Part shown: positions 1 through 8,686 of the stretch, piece by piece
How positions within the stretch are numbered: position 1 is the stretch's first letter
Layout: every line of letters begins with the position of its first letter
The notes under the pieces: model-generated
What the model was told of the DNA's origin: nothing
Database searches by the model: none
Seen by the model: the letters and a program-made list of their open reading frames with translations, nothing else
Translations under genes and position numbers: made by a program
Assembly (NCBI RefSeq): GCF_013184805.1
Contig: NZ_JAATNG010000001.1
Location: forward strand, 1,736,001-1,800,000
Length of the DNA: 64,000 nt
DNA from: Pseudoruegeria sp. HB172150
GTDB taxonomy: Bacteria > Pseudomonadota > Alphaproteobacteria > Rhodobacterales > Rhodobacteraceae
Reading direction: 5' to 3'

Positions 1-974
1 CGGAGCGCCGGTTGGAAGTGGCGGCATCACCCGTCCCGGTCGATTGCGGCGCTGCGAACGGGGATGAGACGACGCATTGCGCTCTCTACGCCGCCCGCCT
101 GATGTCGACGCACCGGGGAACGATCTGCACCGGCACCCTGATCTCGGACAACCATCTTTTGACGGCGGCGCATTGCGTCTGCGACGAGGTCGCCAATGGC
201 ATATTGTCTGACGAGATCACCGCATCAATCGGAATTCCAGGGTATTGGGCAGGAATATCCCTCGATCCGGAAGGGGTGCATTTCTTCAATCACTCCGGAT
301 CGGATATCTGCGCTGACAGCGGGCTTCCGCTGGAGTACCGCCAGTCCAACGGGGATCTGGCGATCCTTACGCTGGAAGATGGAAGCCTCTTATCGGCGGT
401 CCAGCGGCTGCGGGACCTGGGCGTCGAGTATGAAACGGCAGGGCGCGCGCGGGCCGCGCTTGCTTCGGAGGAAACCGGGCCGAGTATCTGGCAGACCGAC
501 GCGGGGATCGCAGGGAATGTCTTCGTCACCTTCGGTTTCGGTGTCGGACTCGACGGGCTGGCAGGAAACAAGCGGGCCATGAAATACACGTTCCGCCGCC
601 TCACTGAGTGCCTGTATGGCTCTGAAACCTCGGACATCGGATGCGACGGCTTACAGGAAGGGATTTTCCACGACGAGTCTCTGGGCCTGTGCGCAGGGGA
701 CAGCGGCAGCGGCATGTTCAAATGGGCCGACGGAAGCCGGGACGGGTTCGGAAAATGGGTGCTCATGGGGGTTGTGTCCGGCAGTCTCAACCCGCTCAAT
801 TGCCATGAGGTGTATACGGATACGCCCCTGGAGAACCAGTACGAACGCAACATCGTCCGCGTCGATACCGATCTTGTCCTAGACTGGATCGAAGGAATTG
901 CCGGACCCGATCAGATCTGGCGAACAGCGGGCCTGATGACGCCTCCATTCAGTGTTGCCGGTGACGGAAACTGA
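1..974 (+). CDS. Trypsin-like serine protease, 5' end outside window
   Basis: A chymotrypsin-fold (S1 family) protease, probably secreted. The catalytic triad is recognisable: TAAHC gives the histidine, GDLAIL the likely aspartate region and GDSGSG the nucleophile serine. Several cysteines suggest disulfides. The first possible start inside the window is a TTG at 12, but the frame is open to base 1 and no signal peptide is visible, so the true start probably lies upstream. It ends 165 bp before the convergent ABC operon. Substrate is unknown. Confidence 0.85.
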   Translation, partial: ERRLEVAASPVPVDCGAANGDETTHCALYAARLMSTHRGTICTGTLISDNHLLTAAHCVCDEVANGILSDEITASIGIPGYWAGISLDPEGVHFFNHSGSDICADSGLPLEYRQSNGDLAILTLEDGSLLSAVQRLRDLGVEYETAGRARAALASEETGPSIWQTDAGIAGNVFVTFGFGVGLDGLAGNKRAMKYTFRRLTECLYGSETSDIGCDGLQEGIFHDESLGLCAGDSGSGMFKWADGSRDGFGKWVLMGVVSGSLNPLNCHEVYTDTPLENQYERNIVRVDTDLVLDWIEGIAGPDQIWRTAGLMTPPFSVAGDGN

Positions 975-1139
975 TCGCGGAGGTCCGGGAAGCCAACACC
1001 CGTTAGATTGGTCGGGGGAGTTTGCGAACGAGGGCGAGCCCTGAATCCTGGGATTATCCTGTTCGTTCAGTGGTTTTGAGTATGGGCTACTTCAGGGGCC
1101 GGGACCGTTGCGCGGCCGCGTCGCCGCAGTCTGCGCAGG

Positions 1140-1997
1140 CTATCCCGCCGTCTCGCCCTCGGGCCTGTAGACCCTTGCGCGCTGGCGGTTGTCGGGGTCG
1201 AGCGACGGGATCGCCGACAGCAGGCACTTGGTGTACTCGTGCTGCGGATCGGCGAAAAGCTGGCGGGTCGGGGCCTGTTCCATGATCTTGCCGTGGTAGA
1301 GTACGGTGACGAAGTCGCAGACATGGGCGACGACCGACAGGTCGTGGCTGATGAACAGGAATGTCAGGTCAAGATCGCGCTGCAGGGTCTTGAGAAGGTT
1401 CAGGATATCGGCCTGGATCGAGACGTCCAGCGCGGCCACGGATTCGTCGGCGACGACGAATTTCGGGCCCGTCACCAGCGCCCGCGCGATGGAGATCCGC
1501 TGTCTCTGACCGCCGGAGAAGGCGTGCGGGTAGCGGCGCAGGTGTTCGAGGTTCAGGCGGCACTTGGCGGCGATCTCGCGGACGCGGGCGTCGGTCTCGG
1601 CGCGCGTTTTCGTCAGGCCCATGACTTCCAGCGGTTCGGCGATGATGTCGCGGACGGTCATCCGCGGGCTGAGCGCGGCATAGGGGTCCTGAAAGATGAG
1701 CTGCGCGCGCCTGCGGTAGTCGCGCAGTTCCGCCTTGCCGATGCTGCCGATGTCGTAATCGACCTCGCCATCATTGTAGCGGATCGTGCCCTCGGTGATC
1801 GGCGCGGCGCGCAGCATGGCGCGGCCCAGCGTGGTCTTGCCGGAGCCGGATTCGCCGACGAGGCCGTAGAAGGAGCCCTTGGGGATCTCCAGCGAGACGT
1901 GGTCGATGGCGCGCAGCATCGGCGGCTGGCCGATCAGCCGGCGGCCGAGCGGGAACAGGATCGAGACGTCGTCGACCTTGATCAGCGGTTCGGCCAT
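1140..1997 (-). CDS. Peptide/nickel-type ABC transporter ATP-binding protein (DppF-like)
   Basis: Second ATPase of a family-5 (peptide/opine/nickel class) ABC importer, acting on the cytoplasmic face of the permease pair. It has Walker A GESGSGKT around residue 50, the Q-loop FQDPYAAL, the signature FSGGQRQR around 160, and a Walker B reading VVADES where most relatives have a DEP sequence. Length (285 aa) is a little short because the C-terminal oligopeptide-family extension is brief. An ATG at 1997 overlaps the stop of the upstream ATPase (TGATG); a GTG one codon earlier is also possible. Last gene of the operon. Transported substrate cannot be read from sequence. Confidence 0.93.
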   Translation of the reverse strand: MAEPLIKVDDVSILFPLGRRLIGQPPMLRAIDHVSLEIPKGSFYGLVGESGSGKTTLGRAMLRAAPITEGTIRYNDGEVDYDIGSIGKAELRDYRRRAQLIFQDPYAALSPRMTVRDIIAEPLEVMGLTKTRAETDARVREIAAKCRLNLEHLRRYPHAFSGGQRQRISIARALVTGPKFVVADESVAALDVSIQADILNLLKTLQRDLDLTFLFISHDLSVVAHVCDFVTVLYHGKIMEQAPTRQLFADPQHEYTKCLLSAIPSLDPDNRQRARVYRPEGETAG

Positions 1998-3007
1998 CAC
2001 GCGGCTCCCGGGATGTCTTCGGGGAAGAGGGCGGCGAAGTGGCCGGGCGAGACCTCGGACATCGGCGGCACCTCTGTCTCGTAGCGCGAGCCCGGCTGCA
2101 GCGTCGGGTTGCGCGGATGGAAGACGCAGCCGCGCGGGCGTTCCAGCGGGCTGGGGATGTCGCCGGCGATCGGCGTCAAGGGCGCGTCGAGGTCGTCAAG
2201 CTTGGGCAGGGCGTTCAGCAGGCCCTGCGTGTAGGCATGGGCGGGGCGGCGGATCACCTCGCGCACCGGGCCGGATTCCATGATCCGGCCGAGATACATG
2301 ACGGCGACCCGGTCGGCCGTCTGCGCGATCACGCCGAGGTCGTGGGTGATAAACAGGATGCCCATGCCGAATTCGGCGACGAGGTCCTTCATCAGGTCGA
2401 TGACCTGGGCCTGGATCGTCACGTCGAGGGCGGTTGTCGGCTCGTCGGCGATGAGCATCTTCGGCTTGGTCGAGAGCGCCATGGCGATCATCGCCCGCTG
2501 GCGCATGCCGCCGGAGAATTCGAAGGCATACTGGTTGATGCGCCTGGAGGGCTCGGTGATGCCGACGCGGTCGAGCATCTCGATGCTGAGCTCGGTCGCC
2601 TGTTTCTTCGACATGTCGGTGTGCAGCTGCAGCTGCTCGACCATCTGTTTGCCGATGGTGAGGGCCGGGGCGAAGCTGGCCATCGGCTCCTGGAAGATCA
2701 TCGAGATGGCGCCGCCACGGATCTGGATCATCTGGCTTTCGCGTTTGATCTCCAGCACTTCCAGCGGCGCCTTGCCGGGCACGTTCAGGCGGATATGCGA
2801 GCCGGGGGCGTAGACGGTGTTGTCACCGTTCAGGCGCATCAACGACTTGGCGGTGACCGACTTGCCGGAGCCGGATTCGCCCACGAGGCCCAGCACCTCG
2901 CCCGGCATGATGTGGAAGTTCACGTTCTCGACGGCGGTGATCAGACCCTCGTCCGTCTTGAACTGGATCGTCAGGTTCTCGACTTCGACCAGCGGTGTCT
3001 CGGTCAT
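1997..3007 (-). CDS. Peptide/nickel-type ABC transporter ATP-binding protein (DppD-like)
   Basis: First ATPase of the importer, 336 aa. Walker A GESGSGKS lies near residue 40, the signature FSGGMRQR near 165, and Walker B ends in ADEPTTALD. The C-terminus carries the oligopeptide/dipeptide ATPase extension (RGCVFHPRNP), which in several family members binds an iron-sulfur cluster, although only one cysteine of such a motif is obvious here. The start ATG overlaps the upstream permease stop by 4 nt and its stop overlaps the next ATPase, indicating translational coupling. Confidence 0.94.
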   Translation of the reverse strand: MTETPLVEVENLTIQFKTDEGLITAVENVNFHIMPGEVLGLVGESGSGKSVTAKSLMRLNGDNTVYAPGSHIRLNVPGKAPLEVLEIKRESQMIQIRGGAISMIFQEPMASFAPALTIGKQMVEQLQLHTDMSKKQATELSIEMLDRVGITEPSRRINQYAFEFSGGMRQRAMIAMALSTKPKMLIADEPTTALDVTIQAQVIDLMKDLVAEFGMGILFITHDLGVIAQTADRVAVMYLGRIMESGPVREVIRRPAHAYTQGLLNALPKLDDLDAPLTPIAGDIPSPLERPRGCVFHPRNPTLQPGSRYETEVPPMSEVSPGHFAALFPEDIPGAA

Positions 3008-4200
3008 TTCTTGCTACTCGAATAGGGGTCGGCGGCATCGCGCAGCCCGTCGCCGACGAAGACGAAGGACATCACCAGCGCGATGAAGAAGAAGACCGGG
3101 ATGAAGTACCACTGGTAGTTCAGCAGGACGTCGGCGGAAGTGGTGTTCTGCAGCATGACGCCCAGCGAGTTGACCGGGTCCTTCAGGCCGAGGCCGATGA
3201 AGGAGAGCGCGGTTTCGGACAGAACGATGTAGGGGAAGGAGATCACGAGGTCGACGATGATGTAGGAAGTGAAGGAAGGCAGCAGGTGCTTGCGGATGAT
3301 GTGGCCCGGCCTGGCGCCGCAGAGCTGGGCGGCGAGGACGTATTCCTGGGTGCGCTCGACCAGCAGGTGGGTGCGGACGCGGCGCGCGAGCGTCGGCCAG
3401 TTGATGAAGCCGATGATGATCGAGATCACGAAGAACCGCGTCTCCGACGACCATGTGTCGGGGATGAAGGCGGCGATGGCCATGAAGAGCGGGATGATGG
3501 GGATGGTTCGGATCGCGTCCGTGACCATCTGGATGATCCCGTCCGTGATGCCACCGAAATAGCCGGCCACCCCTCCTATGATCAGCGCGAGAACGAAGGA
3601 GATGAGCACGCCGAGCGTACCCACCGCGAGGGATGTGAAGACCGCGTGGAGCGTCCGGCTGAAGATGTCCTTACCGGTGTCGTCGGTGCCGAAGAGGTGG
3701 ATGAAGCCTTCGTCCACGCCGAAGAGGCGGATGTGGCCGGGGATGAAGCCGAAGAGCTTGTAGGGCTGGCCCTCGACGAAGAAATAGACATAGCGGCGGT
3801 CTTCGGGGTCGACGGCCGTCACCCAGCGGAAGTTGGTGGCGATGGAGCGTTCGCGTTTGACGCCGTGGATGAAGGGCCGCCAGGAACAGCCATTCTGGTC
3901 GCAGAACTGCGGGATCTGCGGGGCGCCGTTGGTGTAGTCCTTGTTGCGGCCCTTGATCGTCGGGTCGTAGGGCGACAGGAACGGCGCGAAGAGGCCCATC
4001 AGGATCAGCGCGATCAGGATCGACGCCGCGAACATCGCGGTGCGGTTCTTCTTGAACCGTGCCCAGATCAGCTGTCGCTGGGTGGCGGTGAAATAGGCTT
4101 CCTTGGCGCGACGCGAGATCGCGTCTTCGGTCTCGACCACGTCGACGGTGGGGCCGGTGGTTTCGGCGAGGTTGGGCTTGGTGGGGTCGAACTGTGCCAT
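3004..4200 (-). CDS. ABC transporter permease (DppC-like) with large periplasmic insert
   Basis: Inner-membrane permease of the importer, 398 aa. An N-terminal cytoplasmic segment leads into a membrane helix near residues 55-75. A long extracytoplasmic stretch follows (about 80-190) containing a CDQNGCSW cysteine pair, then five further helices with the EAA-type coupling loop (LCGARPGHIIRKHLLP). The insert between helix 1 and the core makes it longer than classical DppC (about 300 aa). It sits between DppB-like and DppD-like genes with 1 and 4 nt overlaps. Confidence 0.92.
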   Translation of the reverse strand: MAQFDPTKPNLAETTGPTVDVVETEDAISRRAKEAYFTATQRQLIWARFKKNRTAMFAASILIALILMGLFAPFLSPYDPTIKGRNKDYTNGAPQIPQFCDQNGCSWRPFIHGVKRERSIATNFRWVTAVDPEDRRYVYFFVEGQPYKLFGFIPGHIRLFGVDEGFIHLFGTDDTGKDIFSRTLHAVFTSLAVGTLGVLISFVLALIIGGVAGYFGGITDGIIQMVTDAIRTIPIIPLFMAIAAFIPDTWSSETRFFVISIIIGFINWPTLARRVRTHLLVERTQEYVLAAQLCGARPGHIIRKHLLPSFTSYIIVDLVISFPYIVLSETALSFIGLGLKDPVNSLGVMLQNTTSADVLLNYQWYFIPVFFFIALVMSFVFVGDGLRDAADPYSSSKK

Positions 4201-5213
4201 CAGTGACCTCCGACCACGGACTTGCGGATGCGCGGGTCAATCAGCGCCAGTGCGATGTCTGTGATGAAGTTCACCCCGACGATGGTGGCGGTGAGCAGGA
4301 AGATGATGGCGCCGGCAAGCTGCTGGTCGTTGGAACGGGCGAGCGCCTCGAGCAGGAGCGCGCCGGCCTCGGTCAGAGTCAGGATCAAGGCGACGATGGG
4401 CAGCTCGTTGAAGATGCGGTTCAGGTCGAAGCCGAGCGAGTTGATGATGGGTCCGAGCGAGTGGCGGGCGGGATAGCGCCAGAGCAGGCGGCGGCCGTAG
4501 AGGCCGCGGGCACGGGCGGCTGTGACGTAGAGCTTGGATTGCTCATCGAGCATCAGGGCTCGGACGGTCTGCAGCGCGAAGGCGGTTGCGGACCAGCCGA
4601 GGATGAAGACCGGCAGCCAGGCGCGCGACAGGAAATCCTGCAGCTTCGCCATGGACCAGTCTGCGTCTCTGTACTCGTTGGAAAAAAGCCCGGTCATCGA
4701 GTCGCCGAAGAGGACCGTGGAGGCAAGCATGATCATCAGCGCCAGCAGGAAGTTCGGCATGGCAAGGCCCAGGTAGGACGCGAAGCGCAAGGAACCGTTA
4801 AGCCAGGCGTTCTTTGATGAGGCGGATATGATCCCGACGGGTATGGCTATGAGGTATGCCAAGAATAGCGATGTCAGGCATATCGCCAGAGATATGAGGA
4901 ATTTGTCTCCCAGAAGGTCGTTGATGTTGAGGCGCAGAATGCAGCTGTCGCCGAATTCGCCATGCAGGAACACGTTGCCGACCCAGCTGCCCCAGCGGAC
5001 AAGGAAGGGGCGGTCGAGGCCGAGGCGACGTTCCTCTGCCTCGATGTCGGCGACAGAGATGCCGGAGCCCTGCGTGTTCTTGAAGGCAAGGTAGCGCTCG
5101 GCGCAGGTGCCCGGCACCAGCTCCATCAGGGTGAAGACGATGAGCGACACCATCAGCAGCGTGAACATCGCCATGGCTGCGCGGACCGCCGCAAACTGCA
5201 GGAATTGTAGCAT
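4200..5213 (-). CDS. ABC transporter permease (DppB-like)
   Basis: Partner permease of the importer, typical DppB length (about 337 aa from the chosen ATG). The N-terminal helix MLQFLQFAAVRAAMAMFTLL matches the usual family start, followed by an extracytoplasmic domain and five more helices; the coupling motif is AARARGLYGRRLLWRYPARH. An in-frame upstream ATG at 5267 would add 18 mostly basic residues; the 5213 start is preferred because it begins at the canonical first helix and follows a GGGGAC purine stretch. A hairpin separates it from the upstream phosphodiesterase gene. Confidence 0.9.
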   Translation of the reverse strand: MLQFLQFAAVRAAMAMFTLLMVSLIVFTLMELVPGTCAERYLAFKNTQGSGISVADIEAEERRLGLDRPFLVRWGSWVGNVFLHGEFGDSCILRLNINDLLGDKFLISLAICLTSLFLAYLIAIPVGIISASSKNAWLNGSLRFASYLGLAMPNFLLALMIMLASTVLFGDSMTGLFSNEYRDADWSMAKLQDFLSRAWLPVFILGWSATAFALQTVRALMLDEQSKLYVTAARARGLYGRRLLWRYPARHSLGPIINSLGFDLNRIFNELPIVALILTLTEAGALLLEALARSNDQQLAGAIIFLLTATIVGVNFITDIALALIDPRIRKSVVGGH

Positions 5214-5275
5214 CCGTCCCCTAGGAGCTTTTTTCCGAATGAAGCGGGGAATCGGGGGGCGGGTCAAGAAAACTT

Positions 5276-5295
5276 CGGGCGGCAGTCGCCGCCCG
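5276..5295 (-). terminator. Hairpin with partial U-tract between phosphodiesterase and dppB-like gene
   Basis: Perfect 8-bp GC stem CGGGCGGC/GCCGCCCG around a 4-nt loop. Read on the minus strand it is followed by AAGTTTTCTT, so it can act as an intrinsic terminator or attenuator for transcripts leaving the phosphodiesterase gene. On the plus strand a T6 run follows six bases after the stem. It could lower permease and ATPase expression relative to upstream genes. Confidence 0.55.
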
Positions 5296-5323
5296 AGCCG
5301 CTTTTTTGATCATCGTGATGCGG

Positions 5324-6238
5324 TCATGCCCAATCGGTGATCCCGAGTATCTCGAGCACGCGCGCGTATTGGTCAGTATTCATCATCGGAAAACCTTCCT
5401 TCACCGCGTTCTCGTAGAGCATCGGGTCCATCGCGTCGGGCGTCAGGCGCTGATCGGCGCGGCCGAGGTCGAGCAGGGCGGGGATGTCGGCCTCGGCCAT
5501 GTCGAGGGAACCGCGCAGGTTGGGGACGTACCAGCCGGCAAAGCCGATCATGTGGCTGGCTGGCAGGCCAGTGGCCAGAACGCTTGGGAGGTCGGGCAGA
5601 TCGAGCGCCGGGATCAGCGGCACGAAATGCACGAGGCCGGCGTCCTCGGCCATGTACTTGTCCAGGGTTTCCCTGCCGTAGGCCGAAACGATGACCCGCG
5701 CCTCGGCAGCGTGATCGCGGATCATCGCGACCAGCGTCGCCGGGTCCACGTCCTTGGTGTCGAGCCAGAGAAGCGCGCCGTTCTCGCCCCAGGCGAGGAA
5801 CTCTTCGAAGGTCGAGGGGCCGATTTCCGTGGGATCGCCGTTCGCGTCGCGCAGCTTGAGCGCCTTGAATTCGGCCAGGGTGACGTCCTTTACTTCTCCG
5901 GTGCCGGTGGTCTCGCGGTCGAGTGTGCTGTCATGCAGGCAGACCATGGCGCCGTCGGAGGTGCGGCGCACGTCGATCTCGATCATTGCCGGGCCGGTTC
6001 GGATCACCAGTTCGGCGGAGGGGATCGAGCATTCCGGCAGGCCGCCCTGCGGGCTGTAGCCGGCGCGATGCGCCATCAGCAGCGGCTGGCTGACCTGCAG
6101 CGCGGACAGGCGGGAATAGGCGGCCAGTGCTTCGGCGCTGTCGAACTGCTTGATGAACAGTTTTTCCTGCGCGGTCAGAACTTTGGGCGCAAAAACGGAA
6201 GCGGCCGCGGCGGCGGCCAGAAACTCTCGGCGGTGCAT
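5324..6238 (-). CDS. Glycerophosphodiester phosphodiesterase, Tat-exported
   Basis: Hydrolyses glycerophosphodiesters to glycerol-3-phosphate and an alcohol in the periplasm (family function). The N-terminus MHRREFLAAAAAASVFAPK is a twin-arginine signal peptide (RREFLAA). Catalytic GDPD signatures are present: MAHRAGY (histidine), EIDVRRTSDG (metal-binding acid pair) and LHDSTLDRETTG (second histidine), followed by a barrel ending in LWLDTKD. Length 304 aa is normal. It lies inside the ABC transporter operon between the binding protein and the permease genes, so its product may be made in step with uptake of a phosphodiester-derived solute (inference). Confidence 0.92.
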   Translation of the reverse strand: MHRREFLAAAAAASVFAPKVLTAQEKLFIKQFDSAEALAAYSRLSALQVSQPLLMAHRAGYSPQGGLPECSIPSAELVIRTGPAMIEIDVRRTSDGAMVCLHDSTLDRETTGTGEVKDVTLAEFKALKLRDANGDPTEIGPSTFEEFLAWGENGALLWLDTKDVDPATLVAMIRDHAAEARVIVSAYGRETLDKYMAEDAGLVHFVPLIPALDLPDLPSVLATGLPASHMIGFAGWYVPNLRGSLDMAEADIPALLDLGRADQRLTPDAMDPMLYENAVKEGFPMMNTDQYARVLEILGITDWA

Positions 6239-6311
6239 GGGACTCTCCTGTCGGTGAACGCAGTCGGTGCGATCTGGCTAACCGGTTCGGGTAACAGGAG
6301 CGTGGCGGAGT

Positions 6312-6343
6312 GCGCGGCCCCGGCCGGAAAGCCGGGGCCGCGC
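6312..6343 (-). terminator. Strong GC hairpin after the binding-protein gene
   Basis: A perfect 13-bp inverted repeat GCGCGGCCCCGGC/GCCGGGGCCGCGC with a 6-nt loop, starting about 12 nt after the binding-protein stop. No U-tract follows on either strand. Hairpins of this kind after binding-protein genes commonly stabilise the upstream message against 3' exonucleases and so raise binding-protein level over the rest of the operon; that role here is inference. Confidence 0.65.
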
Positions 6344-6354
6344 CCTGTGTCAGA

Positions 6355-8394
6355 TCATTCGTCGAAGTACCACTGGACCGGAAGGTACGGGAAGGTCCGG
6401 TAGTATTCGTAGGATTGCGTCTGGAACTCGGTGAAGTTCTTCAGCGCATTGCGGTGATAGATAACGTTCGGCGCCTGAACGGTCCCGATGAACAGCAGGT
6501 TCTTTGTCATCGTTTCCGCCATGCGCGCGCCGACTTCGGCTTGCTCGTCGGAGCCGGGCTCGGCGCCCTGGAAAGCGGCGACGTCGTCCATCAGGCTTTT
6601 CACGAAGTCCGGCGGCTCGACGCCCGAGGCACCGTCGGTGTCGACCCATTCAGCCCAGAGCATGCCGGTGCGGTGGCCGAAGTAGTTCTCGAACGGCGGC
6701 ACCCACAGCTCGTTATTGCCGAGCACGATGGCGACCGGCTGGCCCTTTTCCCACATGCCGACGTCGAGCTGGTTGGAGGACTGCGCGGAACGGTATTCAT
6801 CCGGCGTGACCTCTTTCACCGTGGTCTGGATGCCGACATCGGCCCAGTTCTGCGCGACCAGTTCGACGACTTCGCCGCCGATGCCCTGCGTGGCGAACTG
6901 CATGTTCAGGACGATCTGATCGCCGTTCGGCAGTTCACGGAAACCGTCGCCATCGGTGTCGACCATGCCGATCTCGTCGAGGAGCGTTTTCGCCGTTTCC
7001 GGATCGTATTCGGCCATGTAGCCGGTCAGTGCAGGATCGACCCAGGACGGTGTCGGCGAGAAACCGATGTATTGCTTTGGCTCGCCCTGGCCGAAGAAGG
7101 CCACTTCGTTCAGCTCGTTCCGGTCGATCGCCACGGACATCGCTTCGCGGAACTTGATGTTGCCGAAGACCTCGCGCTTGCCTTCGTCCTCGGACGTCAC
7201 GTTGAACGAGAAGGACGGCATCGCGATGGTGGGTTTCAGCTGGATCGCGTAATCGCCGGCTTCCATCGAGTCGAGCAGAAGCGGCGCCGAACCAAGGGTG
7301 AGCGACTGCGACTTGTAGTCGGCCTCGCCGTTGACCAGCTTGAGAATCCGAACCTCGTTGTCATTGGCGTAAAGCTCATCCTGACGCGAGATGTAGGGCA
7401 GCTGCTGGCCGGTGGTGTCGACCATGAAGAAATAGGGGTTGGCGACGAGCGTCCGGCCCTCTGTGGTGTCGCTGGTGTAGATATGCGATTCCAGCGTCGG
7501 GTAGGTGGCCTTGGGCAGGCAATCCAGCTTGTCGGGATTGTTCAGCATCGGCGTGGGCGTGTCCGTCCAGTCCGAGTTGCCGAAATAGGCGGTGATGACT
7601 TCCAGCCCGGTTTCGAAGCCGCATTCCTGCGCCAGCGCGTCGGCATCCGGGTTGATGTCGGGGTGGTACTGGCCAAGGAAGTGCACCGGCAGGAAGGCCT
7701 GGGCGAAGCTGGTCGCGAAGTGGGCCAGAAGGCCGGGCTTCGGCGAGGGCAGCTTGAAGACGACGGTCACGTCGTCGGGCGTTTCGACGGTCATCGGCTC
7801 GCCGGCGACGAGGACGTAGTCCTTGGCCTTTTCGATGACCTTCGAGTCCAGCGAGATGTTGTCGTACCAGAACTTGACGTCGGCCGAGGTGAAGGGCGCG
7901 CCATCGGACCACTTGTGGCCTTCGCGCAGGGTGAAGGTCAGTTCGGTGAAGTCGTCGTTCCAGCTCCAAGACTTGGCGACGTTCGGAACAATGGTGTTCA
8001 GGTCGTCGGAATAGCGGACGAGGTTCACGTGGCGGACCGACAGGAAGTCGGAGGTGCCGGCCTCTGTCGCGTTCGACAGGGCGTGCAGGGTGCCGCCATA
8101 GGCGCCGACGGAATCATAGGGCACGACGACCAGCGGTTCGGAGGGCAGGCGATCGGCCAGCGGCGGCAGTTCGGGGTTGCCCTGGATCTCGCCGTTCAGC
8201 GCCTCGATTTCGGGGTTGGCGGCGAATTCCATCTCGCAGCCGGCTGCTTCCTGAAATTCCGTCAGGTCGTATTGCTGCGGAAATGCGCCGGCGGAGACGC
8301 CCTGCATGTCGCTCTGCGTAATCGCAGGGCACGCTGCCCATGCCGATGTCGATAGCAGGAGCAAGGCACCTGCGCTGATCAGTCCCTGTTTCAT
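6355..8394 (-). CDS. ABC transporter substrate-binding protein, family 5
   Basis: Periplasmic solute-binding protein of the importer, 679 aa. A Sec signal peptide MKQGLISAGALLLLSTSAWA precedes the mature protein. The family-5 core is seen in LTFTLREGHKWSDGAPFTSADVKFWY and similar blocks. It is longer than DppA (about 535 aa) and has a VGAYGGTLHAL motif found in the larger members of this family, so a peptide is not assured as ligand. The ATG at 8394 has a GGGGA ribosome-binding site 6 nt upstream; a longer in-frame start at 8433 would bury the signal peptide. First gene of the operon. Confidence 0.92.
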   Translation of the reverse strand: MKQGLISAGALLLLSTSAWAACPAITQSDMQGVSAGAFPQQYDLTEFQEAAGCEMEFAANPEIEALNGEIQGNPELPPLADRLPSEPLVVVPYDSVGAYGGTLHALSNATEAGTSDFLSVRHVNLVRYSDDLNTIVPNVAKSWSWNDDFTELTFTLREGHKWSDGAPFTSADVKFWYDNISLDSKVIEKAKDYVLVAGEPMTVETPDDVTVVFKLPSPKPGLLAHFATSFAQAFLPVHFLGQYHPDINPDADALAQECGFETGLEVITAYFGNSDWTDTPTPMLNNPDKLDCLPKATYPTLESHIYTSDTTEGRTLVANPYFFMVDTTGQQLPYISRQDELYANDNEVRILKLVNGEADYKSQSLTLGSAPLLLDSMEAGDYAIQLKPTIAMPSFSFNVTSEDEGKREVFGNIKFREAMSVAIDRNELNEVAFFGQGEPKQYIGFSPTPSWVDPALTGYMAEYDPETAKTLLDEIGMVDTDGDGFRELPNGDQIVLNMQFATQGIGGEVVELVAQNWADVGIQTTVKEVTPDEYRSAQSSNQLDVGMWEKGQPVAIVLGNNELWVPPFENYFGHRTGMLWAEWVDTDGASGVEPPDFVKSLMDDVAAFQGAEPGSDEQAEVGARMAETMTKNLLFIGTVQAPNVIYHRNALKNFTEFQTQSYEYYRTFPYLPVQWYFDE

Positions 8395-8433
8395 GATTTT
8401 CCCCGTTTGAAAGCGGATTGGTATGCGGGACAA

Positions 8434-8463
8434 AGCCTAGGCAATGTTTCGCCAATGTGACAA
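8434..8463 (-). promoter_or_regulatory. Candidate promoter of the ABC importer operon
   Basis: On the minus strand TTGTCA (8463-8458) is separated by 18 bp from TAGGCT (8439-8434), a plausible housekeeping sigma promoter for an alphaproteobacterium, about 40 bp before the binding-protein start. The -10 is a weak match and no regulator site is recognised. Confidence 0.35.
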
Positions 8464-8471
8464 CGGCAAAG

Positions 8472-8480
8472 TTATCCACA
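8472..8480 (+). other. Single consensus DnaA box
   Basis: TTATCCACA, an exact 9-mer DnaA box, lies between the tRNA gene and the ABC operon promoter. Roughly half such a match is expected by chance in 64 kb counting both strands, and no cluster accompanies it, so function is doubtful. Confidence 0.25.
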
Positions 8481-8549
8481 GAGAAGAGGGTAATACTCGC
8501 TAAGGGCGAGATATCGTTACGGAACTGTCATACGGGAACGGGGGAGATC

Positions 8550-8626
8550 TGGTAGGCCCGGAGGGACTTGAACCCCCAACCAAAGCGTTATGAGCGCTCT
8601 GCTCTAACCAATTGAGCTACAGGCCC
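8550..8626 (-). tRNA. tRNA with CAU anticodon, probably tRNA-Ile2 (lysidine type)
   Basis: A complete 77-nt cloverleaf including an encoded CCA end (8552-8550). Acceptor GGGCCTG pairs with CGGGCCT, the D arm is GCTCAATTGGTTAGAGC, the anticodon loop is CTCATAA giving CAU, and the T loop is TTCAAGT. The CAU anticodon allows elongator Met or the AUA-reading Ile2 whose C34 is changed to lysidine. The GC-rich acceptor beginning GGGCC and the GAGCG/CGCTT anticodon stem resemble alphaproteobacterial Ile2 sequences as I know them, so Ile2 is preferred. The D loop lacks initiator features. Confidence 0.93.
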
Positions 8627-8686
8627 GCCGTCCGGTGGTGATTACCAGAGATCGGGCGGGGGTCAAGCTGGCTTGGTCATTCGGGC

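Noticed and set aside
2995-4206. 403-codon frame on the plus strand across the permease gene
   Set aside because: Antisense shadow of the well-supported DppC-like gene; composition is that of a high-G+C reverse frame (many Asp, Glu, Gly, Arg) with no family likeness.
6310-8355. 681-codon frame opposite the substrate-binding protein
   Set aside because: Entirely antisense to a gene with signal peptide and family motifs; no similarity or ribosome-binding site.
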